Of a stretch of 64,000 nucleotides of DNA, positions 52,501 through 63,470 are shown piece by piece (positions within the stretch are counted from its first letter, which is position 1; each line of letters starts with the position of its first letter). A program made the translations under genes and the position numbers. Source of the DNA: Lanius collurio (Eukaryota > Chordata > Aves > Passeriformes > Laniidae); assembly GCA_020086605.1 (NCBI GenBank), contig JACBWW010000008.1, positions 22,779,959-22,843,958 on the forward strand, in the 5' to 3' direction. The notes beneath the pieces were generated by a model. It was not told where the DNA came from. It saw only the letters and a list, made by a program, of their open reading frames with translations, and made no database searches.

Positions 52501-54090
52501 AGCAAAGGATGGTAATATTGCTCCTGGAATGGCAAGGCAGATTTTTGCCTAAATTAAATTATTGGATGACTCACCACTGTTTTTACATCACATGGAATAA
52601 TTTAATCCCTCAGGTCTGGCTAATTTAAAAGCTAAAGGTCGTGAAGTGACTTGAGTGGGTCTTCACTTGTATAGAAGTTTTGCATTAAAGGAATAAATTT
52701 ATTTCAGTTTCCTAAGAATCAATACACAATATTTGATGGCATAGCTAATCAGAAATTACTAACTTTATAGTATGTGAAAGGATAAGTTCATGATTTCTAT
52801 AGATCTATTTCTTGTACTGAAAACAGCATTAGCTTTAATGTCTAATTAAGTCATTTTTTCTATCAGTCTATGTCCTACCTCCCATTGTAGAAGTCATAAT
52901 AAAAACCAGGCAAAGAATGAAAAAAAAATTATTTGCAAAAGATTTAAACACCAAAACAATGGAGCCTGGATGGGAATGAAAAAGGCTGTGATGCAAAAAA
53001 AATTAGGTTTGTAACCATTATTGTATCGGAAGACAGGCAGTGTTCAGTACTCCTGGCAAGTCTGAATGTTTCAAACAGCATAACCAAGATGAGTTAGTCC
53101 AATAATTGGTGTTTTGTGAAAGGATGGAAGGACTCTTTATTTAAATGTGAGGCCACCCAAACATTGTGGTTGTCATGTTTGTTTTCTTCCTAGGGGAATG
53201 AGAGAGAGAGACAATCCTGCTATGAAAGTGAATTTAAAATGACGCACAGAAAATGACACACAGAACACGAAAACAAATATAATAAGACACAGAGCAAAGA
53301 AAGAACAAATGCAATTCAGATGGAAAACCAACAGGTGGAAGAAAAACAACTAGTAACAACAATCTGCTTGTGCTGTCACAGGGATGTCACTGACACCTTG
53401 TAACAAGCCCAGGATTGTTTTTACTTTAGCCAAAAACATCACACAGTTTTAAGAAAAAGTTTTTTATGCACCTTCTAAAATGCCTAAGTTTCCAACGTTT
53501 ACTCAAATGATCTAAGATGCAAACAATAAAAGTGTTGCTCTTGCTTTCATTTTCCAGCTTTATGTATTTGAATAGTGGAGTAATTTTGCAGCTTGATTTG
53601 AAAACCATTTCTTTTGTTTTGGCATGTGATCAAGAAGCTGAATTTACATGCTGGTGTAAGGCTGTGCCTAAGCCACCTGCTTCCCTCTGTCATAATCTAA
53701 ACTGACAAATACCAGAAAACAATCTGTTCAAAACTAACAGTGCTGTATGTCAGCATCTTTTAGACATGTTTAAGTCTAAGAAGTTCTGCCTCTCAATCCA
53801 GTGCCATAATCATGATTGTAACTTAGTCTCAGAGAATAGGTAAACATATATATATATATGTGATGTCTCTCTGTATATAACATCTCAAAATCCATTAATG
53901 TTCAACTGGTAGCTTACTTCTCAGATACTTTAAAAATTAGCACTTCAGAACAAAACTTATGGGATATATATTTTAATGGCCTTAGACCTCAACTGGGATA
54001 AGTTAGCCTTTAACTGATAAATCAGTTTTGTTGACTTATATTTTACAAATTTTTGCAAAAAATATTTATAATATATAATATATAAAACTG
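49522..54090. other. Intergenic, unassigned
   Basis: About 4.6 kb of AT-rich DNA. Short tracts include GA repeats near 53206-53214 and TA repeats near 53848-53860. No recognised gene or element. Confidence 0.5.
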
Positions 54091-54905
54091 CAGAATTATA
54101 GAATTGTTAAGGTTGAATAGGTCTCTAAGATCAAATCCAATATTCAACCTAGCAGCACCACCGTTACACCAAAAAAAAATGTCCAAAAGTGCCATAACCT
54201 TTTTTTTTTTTAAATGCTTCCAGAGACAGTAACTCTACCACTTCTCTGGGAAGCCTTTTCCAAAGTTTGACCTCATTTACCATGAAAAGAATTCCCAATA
54301 TCTATTATAACTCTCTCCCAGAGCAACTTGCAGCCATTTTCTCTTGTCTTGTCACTGGTTGCCTGGTAGAAGAGACCAAGCCCATCTCACTACAGGTTCC
54401 TTTCAGGCAGATGGAGAGAGCGATGTATTCTCCCCTGAGTCTTCTTTCCTCTAGGCTAAATAATACTAAGTGCCTCCTCATAAGACTTCCTCCAGACCCT
54501 TCCCCAGCTCCTTCTCTGGACTCCCTCCAGCACCTCAATGTCTTTCCTGGAGTGAGGGGCCCAGAACTGGACACAGCACTCGAGGTGTGGCCTCACCAGT
54601 GCCCAGTACAGGGGACAATCCCTGCCCTGGTCCTGCTGGCCACACCATTGCTGATCCAGGCCAGGATGCCATTGGCCTTCTTGGCCACCTGGGCACACCC
54701 TGGCCCATGTTCAGCTGCTGTCCCCAGCACCCCCAGGTCCTTTCCAGCCCCTCTGCCCCAGCCTGTGGCACTGCCTGGGGTTGTTGTGAGCCAAGGGCAG
54801 GACTGTTTTGATGAACCTTATATCACTGACCCATGAATCCAGCCTATCCAGATCCCTCTGCAGAGCTTTCCTATCCTCCAGCAGTTCAACATATTTGATC
54901 AATGA
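54091..54905 (-). mobile_element. CR1 LINE, 5'-truncated, GC-rich copy
   Basis: The left edge 'agaattatagaattgttaag' is the CR1 3' terminus reversed. On the minus strand the frames read [18 protein letters not shown] near the 5' edge, [19 protein letters not shown] and [11 protein letters not shown] in the middle, and SLEERRLRGEYIAL further on. These are consecutive parts of CR1 ORF2 downstream of the reverse transcriptase active site, in shifting frames. The 189-codon plus-strand frame across it is antisense noise with high GC, not a gene. About 815 bp in total. Confidence 0.92.
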
Positions 54906-55049
54906 ACTTTACAGTAATTTCTACTGCAAGAAATCTTTCTACTGTAAGAAAAAAAGCAATAAAGAGATATTATGCTTATGTGTATATGATCTAGATTTTA
55001 GATCTAAAAAGTTTATACTGTCAGTAGTCCATAAGTCAATTAACACCAA

Positions 55050-56155
55050 TTAAGTCTGCAAACAGGGGCAGCTCTGACAGCCCCAAGTGTCACACCATGT
55101 GTCTGAGACCATTGTCCAAATGCTCCTTGGACTCTGGCAGACTTAGTGCAAGGCCTGTCCCAGTGCCCAACCACCCTCAGTGTGAAAAACCTTTTTCTGA
55201 CATCTGAGAAAACTTCCCCTGACATAGCTTCACACTCTTTCCTCGAGTTCTGTCACTGGTCAGAGAGCAGAGATCAGTGCCTGCCCCTCCTCTCTCCCTC
55301 ACAAGGAAGTTGTAACTGCAGCGAGTTCTCCCCTGCATCTCCTCCAGGCTGAACAGACCAAGCGACCTCAGCTCTACCTCATAAGGCTTCCCTTCCAGAC
55401 CCTTCGTATTTGTTGCCCTCCTTTGAATGTTTTGTAATAGTTTAGTATCTTCTTTACACTGCGGCACCCAAAGCTGCCCCCAGCACTCGAGGTGAGGCTG
55501 CCCCAGTGCAGAGCAGAGGGGACAGTCCCCTCCCTTGCCCTGCTGGCCATGCTGTGCCTGATGTCCCCAGGACACGCTTGGCCCTCCTGGCTGCCAGGGC
55601 ACTGCTGGCTCATGTTCACCTTGCCACTGACCAGGACCCCCAGGGCCCTTTCCGTGGCACTGCTTTCCAGCCTCCCATTCCCTGGTCCGTCCATACATCC
55701 ACCATTGGTGCATCCCAGGTGCAGAATCTGGCACTAGCCCTTGGTGAACCTCGTATAGTTGGTGGTTAGCCAGCCCTCTATTATTCATTGAAGTGTCCCT
55801 TTCCTTGTCATAAAAATAAATCAGGTTTCATAAGCAGGATGTTTTGGCTGTGACCAATGACTCTGTTGTCTTTCAGATGTTTTTCAATACCTGGGACAAT
55901 AATCTTCTCCATAACTTTACAAGGTACTAAAACGAGACTGACAGGCCTGTAGTTTCCAAAGTCATTATTCTTGCCTTTCTTGAAAACTGGGACAATGTTC
56001 TTCAGATTCCAGTCAGTTGAGATTTCTCCAGTTTCCCAAGACCATTCAAAATCATTGAGAGAGCTTGGACACGACATCAACCAGCTTTAGGAATTCTTGA
56101 ATGAATCCCATTAGGCCCTATAGATTTACAGGAATCCAACTCAAGCAGCTTTCAG
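55050..56155 (-). mobile_element. CR1 LINE with internal deletion of the RT palm
   Basis: On the minus strand, 56080-55808 encodes EISTDWNLKNIVPVFKKGK followed by NDFGNYRPVSLVLVPCKVME. This is the fingers part of the CR1 reverse transcriptase. From about 55745 the sequence resumes further along ORF2, with ERALGVLVSGKVNMSQQC, ALGQPHLECWGQLWVPQCKE and FSLEEMQGRTRCSYNFLVRE. The catalytic FADD block between these parts is missing, so either about 60 bases at 55746-55807 mark an internal deletion or two CR1 copies abut. The 203-codon frame is a CR1 relic, not a host gene. Confidence 0.88.
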
Positions 56156-57457
56156 TAAATGACAAAACTGAAAAGAATAAAAACAATAGGGAAATAGATT
56201 TCCTTGCAATCTAGAACTTCTCACTTGTGATCTCAACACAATTTCTAATTTAGACATTTTAAGTAACCAGAGGTTACACACAGCACTCTGCCTCAATTTT
56301 CACAAAAAGTTGTGAGGCAATTCTTCCAAATTCAATAGAAACTTTTGAGGAGAAAATTTGTTCACATGGAACATTCTGTTTTTACAAAACCGACAGCTGT
56401 GACTTGCTTGCCATTACAGTGGAAGTATGCAAAGTTAATTTTTTTGCAGCAGGTTGAAACAGTGATTATATCAATAGTACACTGGTATGTCACAATGGCA
56501 GATCATTTTTTCTTTATAGCTCTTCTAAAACAGAAGTGACTAAAATACATGTCTCTGAAGTCATTCCTATGACTTCTGTCCTAATTTTTTTTTTTTTTTT
56601 AAATTCTCTAATCAGTATGGTCTTGTGGAGCACAGCAGAGACTCTTAAGATCTTAAATCCTTTCTGAGCCTGCAAATTAGGTCACCTTACTTAGGTACTC
56701 CAGTAAGAAAGATCTGGTCTTATTGAAAACCTCAGAGAAGGATCATAATATTTTTTTTAATGCTTTGCATCATTTTGTCTGGAATGTCTTGACTACATTA
56801 CTTAGTATGAATAATTTTTTTCTTCTGACTTGGTAGACAGTTGCCAAAATGTACAAGCTATTCTAAATCAAAATGAAATAGTAAAATCTGCATGATCTTA
56901 GAGCTATTCACTATTTGGTGGTTTAGGTCACTTGCTCTCATTCTGTATCAAAAGTTAAAATGAGCTATGTAAACGTTGAGACTGCTCCATGTGTCAGAGA
57001 GCATACAAAACCAGCAGAAATCTACCCTGTGTCTGTGTCAGCAGGCATGGGATTGGAAAGACAAATGTTGTCATAACCTCCACCCACTGGAATCTGGTTG
57101 TTGGTTTAGTTAACACATCCTCTGGCTATTTGAACTGGTCACCCAAGAAGTCAACAGTAAGTCAAGTTGTCATGCATTCCTTATTAGTCATTTCCTCCCA
57201 CAGCTGGATCTTCTGCATTCATGTTTACAAATCAGCTGAAATCTTGTTTGTGCTTCGAGGATGAACTGAAGACATTAGAAAAGTATCTACAACTCTGCAA
57301 ACTAAGAAGATTTAGGCTCTCCCATACAAGCAATCTCCAACTTTCTGTCCACCAGCTGTCTTGCTGCTCCTGAATTGCATTGGTTTTACAGTATCTGGGA
57401 TTTTTTTGTGGGTTTGTTTGTTTGTCTGTTTGCTGGCTTGTCTGAGATTTTTTTGAA

Positions 57458-57479
57458 GGGAGAAGGGGCATGGGGTGGG
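57458..57479 (+). other. G-quadruplex motif
   Basis: Four G-runs (GGG at 57458, GGGG at 57465, GGGG at 57472, GGG at 57477) are separated by loops of 4, 3 and 1 bases, matching the canonical G4 rule. Confidence 0.7.
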
Positions 57480-57776
57480 TGACACAGACAACACATCCTC
57501 TGTGTCTTCTACCTAAGAACCCAAGGGGGAATTTCAGATATTCTCAGTGAAGGAAATACGTGAATAGTTTTTGCTTAACATGGTAGCATTGAGAAGTTAT
57601 GTTTGCTCACAATAAGAAATATGTGCATATAATTATTTTTTTTTTAAATTTAATTAAACAGCTATTTCTGGACAATATTTCCAGCTAATTGGACAACATT
57701 GAGACTGTGAGTCAACATAACTACTTACTCTTGCTTATTTTCATAAAAGAGAATAAAAACTCTACCTTTAGGAACT

Positions 57777-57812
57777 TCTTCACTTTACTTCTTCACTTTC
57801 TTCACTTTACTG
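57777..57812. repeat. Short CTTCACTTT tandem repeat
   Basis: CTTCACTTT-type units occur four times with small length variation. Probably replication slippage. Confidence 0.6.
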
Positions 57813-58084
57813 AATGCAAAACAAGCAGGGTATGAGAGAAAGAAAAAATGGGCATTATAAAAAGGAGGAATCTGGAATAGTTCTAGCCAAATCCAGCTCA
57901 TTGCGAATATTTGTCTTGACTTAGTGCATTTCTCTCTCCTTCTCTTCCCTCTAAAGAGTTACCTACCCTTATCCTGCCTCATCTGACTTGTGTGTGAATC
58001 TTTTCTATAAAGATTAAACATTGAAGACTTCATTTTTTTTCCCTTGTGTATTCTTTCTAACTGAACCTATCTGAGATTTGACAT

Positions 58085-58111
58085 TAAAAAAAAAAGAAAA
58101 AAAAAAAAAAG
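58085..58111. repeat. A-rich tract
   Basis: Almost pure A with one G interruption near its middle. No LINE or SINE body precedes it that I can recognise. Confidence 0.8.
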
Positions 58112-59180
58112 TAGCTGTACTAAGAATTGCCTGGAAAGAGCACAGAATTGGCTGAAAAAAAAAGCAGGATAGATTTACATTAAAACAAAAGCAGAAAGAA
58201 ATAAATATGTCCAACAGGTGAATTTTGTTAGTCTATTCTGAAAGGCACACTGCTTATAGAGTAGTCAGAACAATTTTATTTATTTATTAAATATGTCCTT
58301 TACATATTTAAAATTATTCTTTCAAATTAATTATTATCTAATCATCATCTTTTTGGAGATGTGCTTGTATCATACATTTATTTTTTATGACATCTTATTT
58401 GTGACCAATTAATAAAAAGAATACACGAGCTGAGAGGGCTAAACATTGTCTACTGAGGAGGAACAACTGAATCTAAGACCCATAGCCTTCTCTCTACAGT
58501 CCCCCACCCCAATCCTATCATTAACTGATAACAGATTTACCATTAACAGGTTCTTATAAGGAAAGTGATGCTGTAAGCAAAGAGATGCACACAAGCTCCT
58601 ATCACTGCCCCATCACTATCTCCATGGCCAGGACCCAACCACCAACAAATTTCTCTAACTACCCTTTAGAAATTTCATGGATTGCCTGTCATTTAGCAGA
58701 AAAGTGACATTTCAACTGATTATTTTATGCTAAAGCTCCAGAAAATAGTCTTCCACAGGACTCTAATGCAATTTAATTTTGCTAGAGAGCCAGTTGACCG
58801 TTATGGGCCACAGAGATGAAAAGTCATTCTTGCAAGTTTTCTAAAATGGTGAGAATTCCTATATAATGTTTAATGTATTTACTATTAGGCCTCTTAAATA
58901 TTTTTTAATTAATAAGAAGTTAAATGCAAAATAATCCCATTGCTTGTATTAACAGAGTTGCAGCAAAATAGATACCAGTTTCATTTATAAGTATTATGAG
59001 AAAAGTACATTTTGCAAAAACATCTATTTGCTTTGTCAGGATGAGAGCTATGTTCTCAGAGGTCATCTCACAGCAGCCATTTTCTTAATCTAGATAAAAC
59101 TTGTCTTGAACCAATCAAAAATATATATTATACAGTTATTACTCCACTTGCATGAAAACAAATCAACTGCTTGACACTTC

Positions 59181-59696
59181 TTGTGTGCTTGTTGTCAGCA
59201 ATTAAATATCACAGCAGAGAAATGTGTTGGCACTAAAAAAACTTTTACCTTCACATTAAAGGGTTGTATTCACACGCAAGACTTTGTAAAAATTCACATT
59301 TGTGCTAATATTTTACAGCTCGTGCTGCTACTTCTGCTGCTGTCCTTAAGCAGTTACCTTTCTTGTGGTCCACTGTACTATTGGGATTATTTCCAAGAAC
59401 TGATACTAAGTAAGTCGTGGGATCATCTACTTAGCCAGCAGATGAAAACAAGCAGAAGGAGGAGGGATATATGGATTCCAATGTCTGTTTATGAGAACAT
59501 CCTTCCTGTCATCAATATCCGCATTCCATTAACGTATGGTTTCAATTCTGCCTTTGCGATGTGGTTCAAGCACAATAGTCAAAGCATATATGTTCCAGTC
59601 AAGCACATTTCACTTTATATTAAATCAAGTAAGGAAGGATACCATAGCAGTTTCTGTGAAAACTCTAGCTGTTTAGTAACCTGCTGCTCCTCATAA
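59181..59696 (+). other. Unrecognised 171-codon open frame, possible exon
   Basis: The frame opens at TTG (no ATG nearby supports initiation) and ends at TAA. It is the longest open frame outside a transposable element. Residues 47-58 are strongly hydrophobic (LVLLLLLLSLSS), followed by a charged RRRR patch near residue 95, so part looks like a signal or membrane segment. A good splice acceptor (ATTTTACAG, ending 59318) and a strong donor (GTAAGT at 59410) bound a 91-base in-frame segment. I recognise no domain. In AT-rich DNA of this length one such frame by chance is not surprising, so protein-coding status is doubtful. It could be a non-coding RNA exon or nothing. Confidence 0.2.
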
Positions 59697-61244
59697 TTTT
59701 CAATGGTACTGAAAAGCTTCTCCATTATATAAGAGCAAATGCAACCTCTGATAAAATATTATTATGCATAATATCCATGAGAAATAGGATGTACTCCAAA
59801 ATGCTTGTGGTTTTCATTACCTATCTAGTTGTTTAAAATTTGTATTAGTTAAAATATTACTCTGTCAAAAACCTGTTTGAAAGAGCGAAAATTAAAAAAA
59901 GAAGCCTGAAAGAGGACAACTGATTATTAATAAATCAAAATCTCTATATATGTTCCTTTGTTTCCCTAGTATGTACACTTTATTCAGGTTCATGGTCTGC
60001 AAATAGCCTTAGGAAAATATTTGGAATGTGAACTGATACTGCAAAGGGACTGAAGAATCTATTAAAAAGGTATTTGAAGGTATATAAACTATACTGTGGC
60101 TAAAAATGTTATGGTCAGCTGTAGGGTATGTGCTAGAGCCCCAGAGTCTGTGATACAAGTGCAAATACAGTGTACATGCAGACACCTATATAAACCTATA
60201 AACCACCTAAATATAGGTGTCTCAATCTGAAAGATGAATTCCACTTCAAAGGTCATAAGACCCAGTTTAATTCACCTGTAGCATCAATAGATGTTTTTTA
60301 TATATGTGAACAAACTGTTGCCTATATGATCCTAGAAATATGTACATGGCCTGGCAGGAATACTGGCAGGTAAGTTTATTGCTTATATTAATTTTCCAAC
60401 ATCAACAAGTCATATATTTTTGCAGACCATTGCTTCACTACTTCACCACATGCATCTGTAACTGTGTCCAAATATGAGCTGAGTCAGATTCAGGGACTAG
60501 ATCTAGATTTTTTTCCATACCTTAAGTTCATGACATTGGCAAAACCTGTGGACAAGGAAATAAAATTACCTTGATCTGCAGCTCTAGTATCTTTTCTAAG
60601 AATTAAATATTCTTGAATAAATGGATTAAATTTCAGTAGAAATTTTGTCAGAATCAGTATTATAACTGAATGAGTGGTTCCTGGACTTCACACCAAATTT
60701 GTAACCACGTCTGAATCCATTAGCCTACCACACACCAGCCTATATTTTCAGGCAACATAGATTCCACTGTGAAAAAAGGCTTGATATGGTTTGAATAACA
60801 GACAATCTCTGTTATGATGATGGAAATTACTGAAAACAGGACAATTTTAAGGCTGGGAAAGAAAAATAGCATGCCACCTGTACCAGGGATCCAGGGATCT
60901 CCAATCTCTGTTATCTTTTCTGTGGCTGTCCATGACCTCTGGAAAATTTGTTTCTTGCTGGAGGGATATAAAACAGGATCTGACTATCGGTATTGCAGAA
61001 ACAGTATTTATAAAACTGGATCTGGATTCTGAAATGGCATTTTTCTTGCTTATACCAGGTGCTGTATCTAGCTTAAATCTGCTTGTACAAATCATATAGT
61101 CATAGAATATTTTACATGTATATTAAAATGCTTTCTCTAGTTATTATGTAGGTTCGATCTATTTCTCCTTCATTAGAAATGAATAGAACCAAGATAAAGT
61201 CATTGGTTTCAGTAGACTTACTCCTGATTCACAAAGCTGAACTT
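59697..61244. other. Intergenic, unassigned
   Basis: AT-rich DNA between the unrecognised frame and the CR1 cluster. It contains a perfect inverted repeat at 60180-60222. No gene recognised. Confidence 0.5.
60180..60222. repeat. Perfect inverted repeat, 12-bp arms, 19-bp loop
   Basis: AGACACCTATAT at 60180-60191 and its exact reverse complement ATATAGGTGTCT at 60211-60222. No element with these ends is recognised. Confidence 0.8.
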
Positions 61245-62243
61245 CTCCTTAGCCCAGAAGTTAAACCATGTTATTATGGGCATTTTCCAAATGCCTCTTA
61301 AACACTGACAGGCTGAGGGCACTGATCACCTCATTAGGAAGCCTGTTCCAAAGTTTGACTACCCTCTCAGTAAAGAAATGTTTCATAATGTCCAGTCTAA
61401 ACATCCTCCAGCACAGCTTTGAATCATTCCCTCACATCCTGTAACAGCATACCAGGGAGAGGTGCTCAGCACCTCCCTGTGCCCTTCCCCTCCTCAGGAA
61501 GCTGCAGAGAGCGGCGAGGTCACTGCTCAGCCTATTTTTCTCCAAACTAGACAAGCTCAGATTCCTCCACCACTCTCCAGGACATGTTTTCCAGCCTTCC
61601 CACCAGCTTTATTTCCCTCCTCAGGATGCGCTGAAGGACCTGCAGAGCCCAGCAGGGCCCACAGTGAGGACACCCCAAGGCTGAGCCCAGCAGGACCATT
61701 CCCTCTCTGTGCCGTGCTCACTGCTCTGGGAGGGGGTTTGCCCTTGGGGCTGTCCAGGCACTGCTGACCCACACCAAGCCCAGCACCAGCCAGCCCCACA
61801 TCCCCCTCTGCACCTGTCCAGCCACTCCTCTGCCACTTCATACCTGTGCCTGGTGTTGCTCCATCCCAGGTGCAGAATCCAGCTTCTGGACTTGTCAAAT
61901 TTCATCCCATTAATGATTGTTCAGTGCTGTCTATCTAGATCCCTCTGCAAGGCTTCTTGTCCCTCCAGCGATTCAACACCACCTCTGAGTTTGGCATCAG
62001 CACACTTGGTAACAGTGCATTCACCTGCTGCATCCAGATGGTGGATAAATACACAGAACAGAACTGGCCCTGGAACAGAGCCCTGAGGAACACCCTGGTG
62101 TGACCAGTCCCCAACCAGATGCAGCCCCATTCACTACAGCCCTTGGGCTCAGTCCCTCAGCCAGTTCTTCACCCACCACGCCATGAACCTGCTCATCCCA
62201 CAGCTGGACAACTTACACAGAAAGATGTTGTGAGGGATGGTAT

Positions 62244-62774
62244 TGTTGAGGAGTAGATTCAGTGCAGGTAGCTCTGGGTGCAGCTGAAGTGGAGCTGCAG
62301 GTTGAGCTGTGAGTGGCAGGAACCTGAGGCGAAAGGCCCTGAACTGCTGACCCTTTGCTTAACAAGGGGCACAGGGACCTGCAGCCACGGGACCGGCACT
62401 CAGAGACATGGCAGGGGCTGAGGAGCCCAGACACTTGAGAGCTTATTCTCATGATAGTGTTAAAGTCCAAGTTTTTCTGTGGTAGGGGTCTCTTTGGAGG
62501 ATCCCAGCATGAGCTGTGATTTTGTTATTTAGTTATTGCACCAAGTTTAAATTACTTAAAGGACCAAGGTGTCTGAGTTTCTACTATGGAAAACATGGTG
62601 TTGAGTAAGTGAGGAAATCTTGTCTGATGGTGTGAGTGTGGTGTATGCACAGAGTTAGCAGGGCACTTAGCATCTCTGGAGCTGCTCACTGAAAGGGGCT
62701 TGGGTCCCAGCTCAGGTGGTGCACATGTGATGGCCAGAGTGGCTCCTGGGTGGCAGGGCAGAAAAGTATCCTTA
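62244..62774. mobile_element. Unidentified 531-bp insertion inside CR1
   Basis: The CR1 reading stops after the residues LDTI near 62775 and resumes near 62243 with the next expected codons. The insert is flanked by 7-bp near repeats ATGGTAT (62237-62243) and ATAGTAT (62775-62781), which look like a target duplication with one change. It starts TGTTGAGG on the + strand and ends CCTTA, without terminal inverted repeats. It could be a diverged LTR or another element. The 7-bp duplication does not match a family I can name. Confidence 0.55.
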
Positions 62775-63018
62775 ATAGTATCTAAACCCCAACTAAAATC
62801 CAGGAAAACTACATTCCCTGCCTTCCCTTCCTCCACCAGATGGACCTTATCATAGAAGGATGGCAAACTAATTAAACAGGGCTTTCCCTTTGTGAAACCC
62901 TGCTGATTGCATCAGGTGATTGCATTGCTTATTACATGCATTTTAATAGTACCTAGAATAATCTTCTACATAATTTTTTCAGGAACTCAAATTAGACTAT
63001 TAAACAGGTCTATAGTTC

Positions 63019-63470
63019 TGTCTTGTTCTGGCCGGGACATACTTAATTTTTTCAGTAGTCAGGAGGGGGCATGCCTAGGACCCAGAGGTTATTCTATAAC
63101 ACCTCATTGCCAGAGGCATGAGGAAAGGCATCACTTTCCAGAAGAAAGGGCTCTTCTCTTCTTGGGATTACATGGCTGCAGCTGGGTCATGAGCTCTACA
63201 ATGTACATTTTGGCACATGACTAATTCTCTCTTTTGTACACTTATGTTATTAATTTTGTTGCTGTTACTGATTCTTTTATCTTATTGCTGTATTCAGTAA
63301 ATTGTTCTCACCTTAACCCATGAGCTTTACCTTTTTTGCCTTCAAATTCTCCACTCTACCCCACCACAGCTGGGATGGGAAGGCAAAGCAGAGGAGTGAA
63401 AGAGCAGCCCATGATTTAGAGAGCCTCGATGGGACACTGAAGTTGAGAGTACCATTCCTGAACCATGACA
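63019..63470 (+). mobile_element. Solo ERV LTR inserted in CR1
   Basis: The block starts TGTCTTGTTCTGGCCGGGAC and ends AACCATGACA, the typical termini of an avian LTR. Inside are 'gttgctgttactgattcttt', a poly(A) variant AGTAAA at 63296-63301, and 'ttaacccatgagctttacc', matching R/U5 of such LTRs. The flanking CR1 sequence joins across it (…NYRPV region on the left, the FKKG region on the right). No internal viral sequence remains. The element is therefore younger than the CR1. Its direction is opposite to that of the CR1. Confidence 0.72.

Larger units (their letters stand above)
56156..59180. other. Intergenic, unassigned
   Basis: About 3 kb of AT-rich DNA with a poly-T near 56587-56600. 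A GTTT-rich tract at 57410-57440 leads into a G-quadruplex motif at 57458-57479. A short CTTCACTTT tandem lies near 57777-57812, and an A-rich tract at 58085-58111. No gene recognised. Confidence 0.5.

Noticed and set aside
54267..55788. Long GC-rich open frames of 189 and 203 codons
   Set aside because: They overlap CR1 copies. The 189-codon frame is antisense to CR1 ORF2 and the 203-codon frame is CR1 ORF2 relic with frame changes. Neither is a host gene.
61462..62086. Open frames of 101, 113 and 125 codons rich in proline and glycine
   Set aside because: All lie in GC-rich CR1 sequence on the antisense strand or out of frame. High GC removes stop codons and produces spurious frames.
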